A stretch of DNA of 64,000 nt from Ariolimax columbianus. Taxonomy: Eukaryota; Mollusca; Gastropoda; Stylommatophora; Arionidae. The notes below the pieces were generated by a model that saw only the letters and a program-made list of their open reading frames with translations, did no database searches and had not been told where the DNA came from. The position numbers and the translations under genes are program-made. Where the stretch lies: assembly GCA_036924085.1 (NCBI GenBank), contig JAVGWX010000004.1:75953590-76017589 (forward strand), given 5' to 3'. Of the stretch, positions 37,901 through 40,900 are shown piece after piece (positions within the stretch are counted from its first letter, which is position 1; each line of letters begins with the position of its first letter).

Positions 37901-40900
37901 TCGCTCAAGAACCAGCACAAAAATGAACTCTGACCTATGGCAGACTCGCTTGAACGCCTGTCCCACTGCTTAAAAAAAAAAGTTTGTCTAGTGCATACCA
38001 GCCCACTGTAGCATTCCAGGCAATGAGGAGACGGACAGACTCACCAGAGAGGGAGGAATGCGGCAGCAGAGTGATACAGAAATCACATACAATGATAATA
38101 GCTGTCCATCATTGTCGATGAGGACCGCCGACATCATCCTTGTCACAGATTTCCCTGTTAGGTGTGGGTGCGCATGTGGCTGAACAGGCCAATGCGAGCA
38201 CGAAAACATCTGCTACATATCGGGCACACGAGGTTTGTAGAAGGGGATGGTGTTCCCGCTGCTCGGGATTTCCGCATCTCGCGTCTGTTCTGGGCTTTCA
38301 CAACACGGTCATCTTCACCGGCAGCTACACCTGATTTGACTGCACTTCTCCAGTCAGATCTGTTTTTCGCAAGACATTCCCAGGTGTCGAAGTCTATCTG
38401 GCAACTTTTTAGTGAGTCCTTCAGACCGTCTTTAAAACGTTTCTTTGGGCGCCCTCTCTCGCGCCATCCGTCTCTCAGCTCGCCGTAGAGAAGCTTCTTT
38501 GGGAGCCGCTCGTCTGACATACGGACGAGGTGTCCGGCCCATCCTAGTCGTGCTTTTTCTAGCAGTGCATGTATGCTGGGCATGTTAGCCCTCGAGAGAA
38601 CCTCGATGTCAGTGACACGATCTTGCCATCGGATGTGGAATATTCGCCTCAGGCAACCTGTGTGGAAGTGGTTTAACCTCCTTGCATGTCCAGAGTATAC
38701 AGTCCAGCTTTCGCAAGCGTATAGAAGGGTTGGAATGATGGTTGCACGGTAGACTTTCAATTTGGTCTTGACGCTGATGCCACGACGTGCCCAGACCATC
38801 GAGCGCATTGTACCTAAGGCTGTGCTGGCCTTTGCTATTCTGCTTGCCACCTCATCGTCTAGGCTGACAGATCTCGACAGCGTGCTGCCCAGATATATGA
38901 ATTTGTCTACGGCATTCAACGTCTGCCCGCTGACTGTAGTCTCTGGTTTTGTGTACGGCATGCCTGGTGCTGGTTGGTACATGACCTCTGTTTTTTTGGC
39001 ATTTATGGTCAGGCCAAAGTTTTCGCATGCGGCAGAGAACTGGTCCATTCCAACCTGCATGTTCAGTTCTGAGTTGCTCATTAGAGCGCAGTCGTCAGCA
39101 AATACAAGTTCCCTGATTATGTCGCCAGCCACTTTGGTTTTGGCCTTCATTCTTCTGGAATTGAGTAACTTGCCATCTGTGCGGTACTTTATGGGTATTC
39201 CAAGCTCCAATGATCTGAAGGCGTCTGTCATCGTGGCCGCGAACATCATGCTGAACAAAGTCGGGGCGAGTACACATCCTTGTTTTACTCCGTTTGATAC
39301 TAGAAACGTTTTAAAGATTGCACCGCTGTCCAGTACACGAGCACACATGCCTTCGTGTAGCTGTTTCACCATTGTTATGAACTTGTTGGGGCAGCCAAAC
39401 TTAGACATTATCATCCACAGCCCTCCTCTGTTTACTGTATCAAATGCCTTTGTCAAATCAATAAATGTGGTGTACAAGGCCTGATTTTGCTCTCGACACT
39501 TCTCTTGTACTTGGCGAGCGGCAAAAATCATGTCCACTGTTCCTCTTCCGGCTCTGAATCCACATTGGCTTTCTGGGAGGTGGTGGCTTTGTTCAAGGTG
39601 TTTGTTGAGCCTGTTTAGCAGTAAGCGCGCTAGGATCTTGTCTGCTACGGAGAGTAGCGATATTCCTCGATGATTGCCGCATTCCTGACGATTGCCTTTT
39701 CTTTTGTATAGGTGAACGATTGAGGCGTCCTTTAGCTCCTGCGGAATTTTACCTTCAGCCCACATGTGACAGAAGAGTTCAGTGATCCTTCTGGTGAGGG
39801 ATGGGCCAGCTGTCTTATATACCTCTGCTGGTATTGCATCAGCTCCTGGAGCTTTTCCTATAGATAGTGAACTGATTGCCCTGTCGACTTCCTCCTCAGT
39901 AATGACTTCATCCAACGCCAGGTTCAGTTCCACCTGCGGCATTCGCCGGATGGCCTCTTTATTTATGGACGATGGGTGGTTTAGTATTTTGCAGAAGTGG
40001 TCTGCCCATCTGTCTAGAATCTGAACCTTATCTGTTAGCAGTACCCCATCCGCACTGCGAACTGGAGTATTACTAGAGGGCTGCAGGCCGTAGAGAGCTT
40101 TCAGTGCCTCGTAAAACCGTTTGGTGTCATGACGCTCGGCGAACATCTCAATTTCGTCAGCTCTTTTGCTGAGCCAGAAGTCTTGCATCTCTCTAAGCCT
40201 GGTCTGGACAGCTTTGCGAGCAGTATTGAACGCAGCTTTTGCTGTCGGAGATGGTGTGTCCCTCTGGTATTCCCTGTGCGCTTCATGTTTTGCATCGAGA
40301 AGGCCCTGTATTTCTAGATCGTTCTCATCAAACCAGTCCTTATGCTTGCGCGTGATTGGGCCAATGTGTTTAACAGCTGTATCGTAGAGTGTGTTTCTCA
40401 ATGATGCCCAGTTCTTTTCGATGTCGTTTTTTTCAAAACGAAGCCCAGACAGTCTACCCTCAAGCTCTTCCTGGAAGCCTCCTCTCGTGGGTTCGTATTT
40501 CAACTGAGAGACATTTAGCCTCCTCGGTGGTTTCTTTCCCTGTGGGCGCATTTTGGGCTGGATCTTGAAGTTTAGCTTGGCAATGACAAGTCGATGGTCG
40601 GTCCAACATTCTGCACCACACATGCTCTTCGTTACCATAGCATCCGCTCGATCCCTACGTCTGATGATAATATAGTCAATGAGGTGCCAGTGGCGGGACC
40701 TTGGGTGCATCCATGTGGTTCTATTTCGGACAGGTAGTCGGAAAGCTGTGTTTGTAATGAGTAGTTCATTTGCGGCACATGTCCTCAGAAGTAGCAGTCC
40801 GTTACTATTGCATTTTCCGATACCATGTCTGCCAATGGTCCCCTCCCATGCTGTATGGTCTGTGCCAACCCTAGCGTTAAAATCACCGAGGATGACCAGT

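Noticed and set aside
38762..39484. 240-codon + strand open frame.
   Set aside because: It is the antisense shadow of the intact LINE reverse-transcriptase frame on the - strand.
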